Assembly (NCBI GenBank): GCA_963669405.2
Contig: CAXXHF010000002.1
Location: 2,728,001-2,792,000, forward strand
Direction of reading: 5' to 3'
Origin: Aureisphaera sp963669405
GTDB lineage: Bacteria; Bacteroidota; Bacteroidia; Flavobacteriales; Flavobacteriaceae
Length of the DNA stretch: 64,000 bases
The notes under the pieces were generated by a model. The model saw nothing but the letters and a program-made list of their open reading frames with translations. It was not told where the DNA came from and made no database searches. Position 1 is the first letter of the stretch. Every line of letters begins with the position of its first letter. Below are positions 62,760-64,000 of this stretch, piece after piece. The position numbers were made by a program, and so were the translations under genes.

Positions 62760-63484
62760 CACAATATTTTTTCAATATAAATATTGGAAGATCCAGCCGA
62801 TCTCAGATTGACAGCATTGGTGTTTGCAGATTGTACAATGTCCACTGTTAAAACTTGCCCGGCTATGACTTCTATTACTTCTCTAATATGCAATGAAGAT
62901 TCCTCATGACCACTATTACTTCTAATGTACCCAGTAGAACCGTAGGTTCCCACCTGGGTTCCATTCAAAGCAATTCTGATTTCAGGGGCATTTCTATCAT
63001 TTGTTGTTCCATTAATGAGGGAAACATTTACAATAACTTCGTACCTACCTGCTTCTGATATAGTTACTTGGTTCCCGCTTACAGCATATAATGTAGTATT
63101 GTCATTCCATTCTTGGGTTCCAAAAACAGGAAGTGAAATAGCAGGGCTAACATTAACATCGGTTGTGGTATCGGTGTTAGAATACTTCATGGATTCCCCT
63201 GGAGAGGCCCCAGTTGAAGCTAGACTTAGTGCTTGCCATACAGGGGTTGAAGGACTGTTTATGTTTAATTGAATTTCATCCGAGTCGGTGTTGTAAACCA
63301 TAAGGCCATTTACAGGACTTGTAATGGCGTTCCTTTCGGAGGTGGTCATTCTTGGTATTAAAATACCTTTAGATGTAGAAGATATATCTAAAATAGAAGA
63401 GGGGTCTGGGCTTGTGGTGCCTATCCCAACTTGAGCTATAGATATAGTAGTTCCTACTAAGAAAAAGAGTGCGATCAGTTTCAT
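62759..63484 (-). CDS. Secreted protein with C1q-like domain, copy 1
   Basis: 241 aa from the ATG at 63484 (MKLIALFFLVGTTISIAQ); a TTG two codons upstream is possible. After the signal it has QVGIGTTSPDPSSILDISS and LIPRMTTSERNAITSPVNGLMVYNT, a stretch seen in many flavobacterial surface proteins. A C1q-like fold (AGRYEVIVNVSL, IRIALNGTQVGTYGSTGYIR, ending SNIYIEKIL) follows. It is first in a two-gene unit with its paralogue. A TACCTTTG -7 box sits upstream on the minus strand. Confidence 0.8.
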   Translation of the reverse strand: MKLIALFFLVGTTISIAQVGIGTTSPDPSSILDISSTSKGILIPRMTTSERNAITSPVNGLMVYNTDSDEIQLNINSPSTPVWQALSLASTGASPGESMKYSNTDTTTDVNVSPAISLPVFGTQEWNDNTTLYAVSGNQVTISEAGRYEVIVNVSLINGTTNDRNAPEIRIALNGTQVGTYGSTGYIRSNSGHEESSLHIREVIEVIAGQVLTVDIVQSANTNAVNLRSAGSSNIYIEKIL

Positions 63485-63590
63485 TTTCAAAGCCTTTTAT
63501 TTTAAAGATACTATATGCATGTCTATAACCATGTTAAACTCATTATGGTTTTCGCTAAAGTGAACTTAAAATTTGATTACTAACATCTTA

Positions 63591-63598
63591 CAAAGGTA
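63591..63598 (-). promoter_or_regulatory. -7 box of the C1q-like gene pair
   Basis: CAAAGGTA on the plus strand reads TACCTTTG on the minus strand, a perfect TAnnTTTG, 107 bp upstream of the first C1q-like gene. The -33 element is poorly defined. Confidence 0.55.
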
Positions 63599-63669
63599 AT
63601 AACTCAATTTTAATATGCTAAAACCGTAATTATATTTTTTAAAATAAAACGCTCTTATTAATATATTTT

Positions 63670-63677
63670 TACCTTTG
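63670..63677 (+). promoter_or_regulatory. -7 box of queE, abutting the start codon
   Basis: TACCTTTG is a perfect TAnnTTTG and ends 6 bp before the queE ATG, so the mRNA would have almost no 5' leader and no room for a preQ1 riboswitch. Confidence 0.55.
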
Positions 63678-63683
63678 CCGTAT

Positions 63684-64000
63684 ATGCAAAAGGAAATTGA
63701 TTCATTGGTAGATACTGGGCAAATGCTTCCCTTAATGGAAGAGTTCTATACCATCCAAGGAGAAGGCTATCACAAGGGAACAGCGGCTTATTTTATTCGT
63801 ATTGGAGGGTGTGATGTAGGTTGTCATTGGTGTGATGTTAAAGAAAGTTGGAACCCCAATATTCACCCGCCTACCGAAATTAAATCCATTGTAGAAAATG
63901 CAGCCAAATATTCTAAGATTATCGTAATAACAGGGGGGGAGCCCCTAACTTGGGATATGGGACCGCTTACAGACCTTTTAAAAGAAAAAGGCTTAGATAC
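63684..64000 (+). CDS. queE: 7-carboxy-7-deazaguanine synthase, 5' part
   Basis: The first 105 codons are present; the gene runs off the right edge. It shows the family opening LMEEFYTIQGEGYHKGTAAYFIRIGG and a radical-SAM cluster motif CDVGCHWCD (CX3CX2C), followed by ITGGEPL. QueE converts carboxy-tetrahydropterin to CDG in queuosine and 7-deazapurine synthesis. A near-leaderless start is likely, since the -7 box is 6 bp upstream. Confidence 0.93.
   Translation, partial: MQKEIDSLVDTGQMLPLMEEFYTIQGEGYHKGTAAYFIRIGGCDVGCHWCDVKESWNPNIHPPTEIKSIVENAAKYSKIIVITGGEPLTWDMGPLTDLLKEKGLD

Overview
This window is a stretch of chromosome from a member of the Bacteroidota, most likely a marine Flavobacteriaceae. 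The evidence for this is a SusC/RagA transporter, two proteins ending in type IX secretion (T9SS) sorting domains, an ECF sigma/FecR/TonB-receptor cassette, LytTR regulators, lipoproteins, AT-rich spacers, and -7 promoter boxes of the Bacteroidota form TAnnTTTG with almost no Shine-Dalgarno sequences. I saw no tRNA, rRNA, CRISPR array, IS element or prophage.

Layout. (1) 1-5.1 kb, minus strand: a SusC/RagA receptor, whose SusD partner should lie off the left edge, and a BamA/TamA-like outer-membrane protein. (2) 5.2-22.3 kb, plus strand: an almost unbroken str-S10-spc-alpha ribosomal supercluster from rpsL to rplQ, including fusA, secY, infA, rpmJ and rpoA. Genes are packed 0-27 bp apart except at four gaps, before rplC, rpsH, rpsD and rplQ. 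All four gaps can fold into RNA hairpins, and three lie just ahead of genes for classic autoregulatory proteins (L3-L4, S8, S4). (3) 22.3-29.6 kb: carA, eno, gltA, an unusual serine hydrolase and an arginine-deiminase-fold hydrolase. (4) 29.6-36.7 kb: an accessory stretch with a GNAT acetyltransferase, an SRA-HNH modification-dependent endonuclease, a 23-unit array of 21-bp repeats, a lipoprotein, ctlX, gene debris and small membrane proteins. (5) 36.9-48.4 kb: argS, a T9SS-exported FG-GAP protein, an M28 peptidase, a TonB receptor/FecR/ECF-sigma operon, and a divergent lipoprotein plus a four-domain fasciclin lipoprotein. (6) 48.4-50.2 kb: a hairpin-rich spacer and an orphan SEFIR-domain protein, a probable anti-phage effector. 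(7) 50.3-64 kb: ffh, folD, a LytS/LytTR two-component pair, a permease, a membrane-bound LytTR regulator next to a T9SS beta-propeller gene with apparent LytTR operator repeats, a HerA-like ATPase, a lipoprotein RidA, a tandem pair of C1q-like secreted proteins, and the start of queE, which is cut by the right edge.

How the genes fit together. The core is translation and secretion machinery (ribosomal proteins, EF-G, SecY, Ffh, ArgS) plus central metabolism (enolase, citrate synthase, FolD, CarA). Arginine-related functions recur: carA, an ADI-fold enzyme, ctlX and argS. The most interesting candidates are the LytTR direct-repeat operator at 58297-58392, the 21-bp repeat array at 32687-33172, the SEFIR protein, the SRA-HNH nuclease, and the proposed set of r-protein leaders inside the supercluster.
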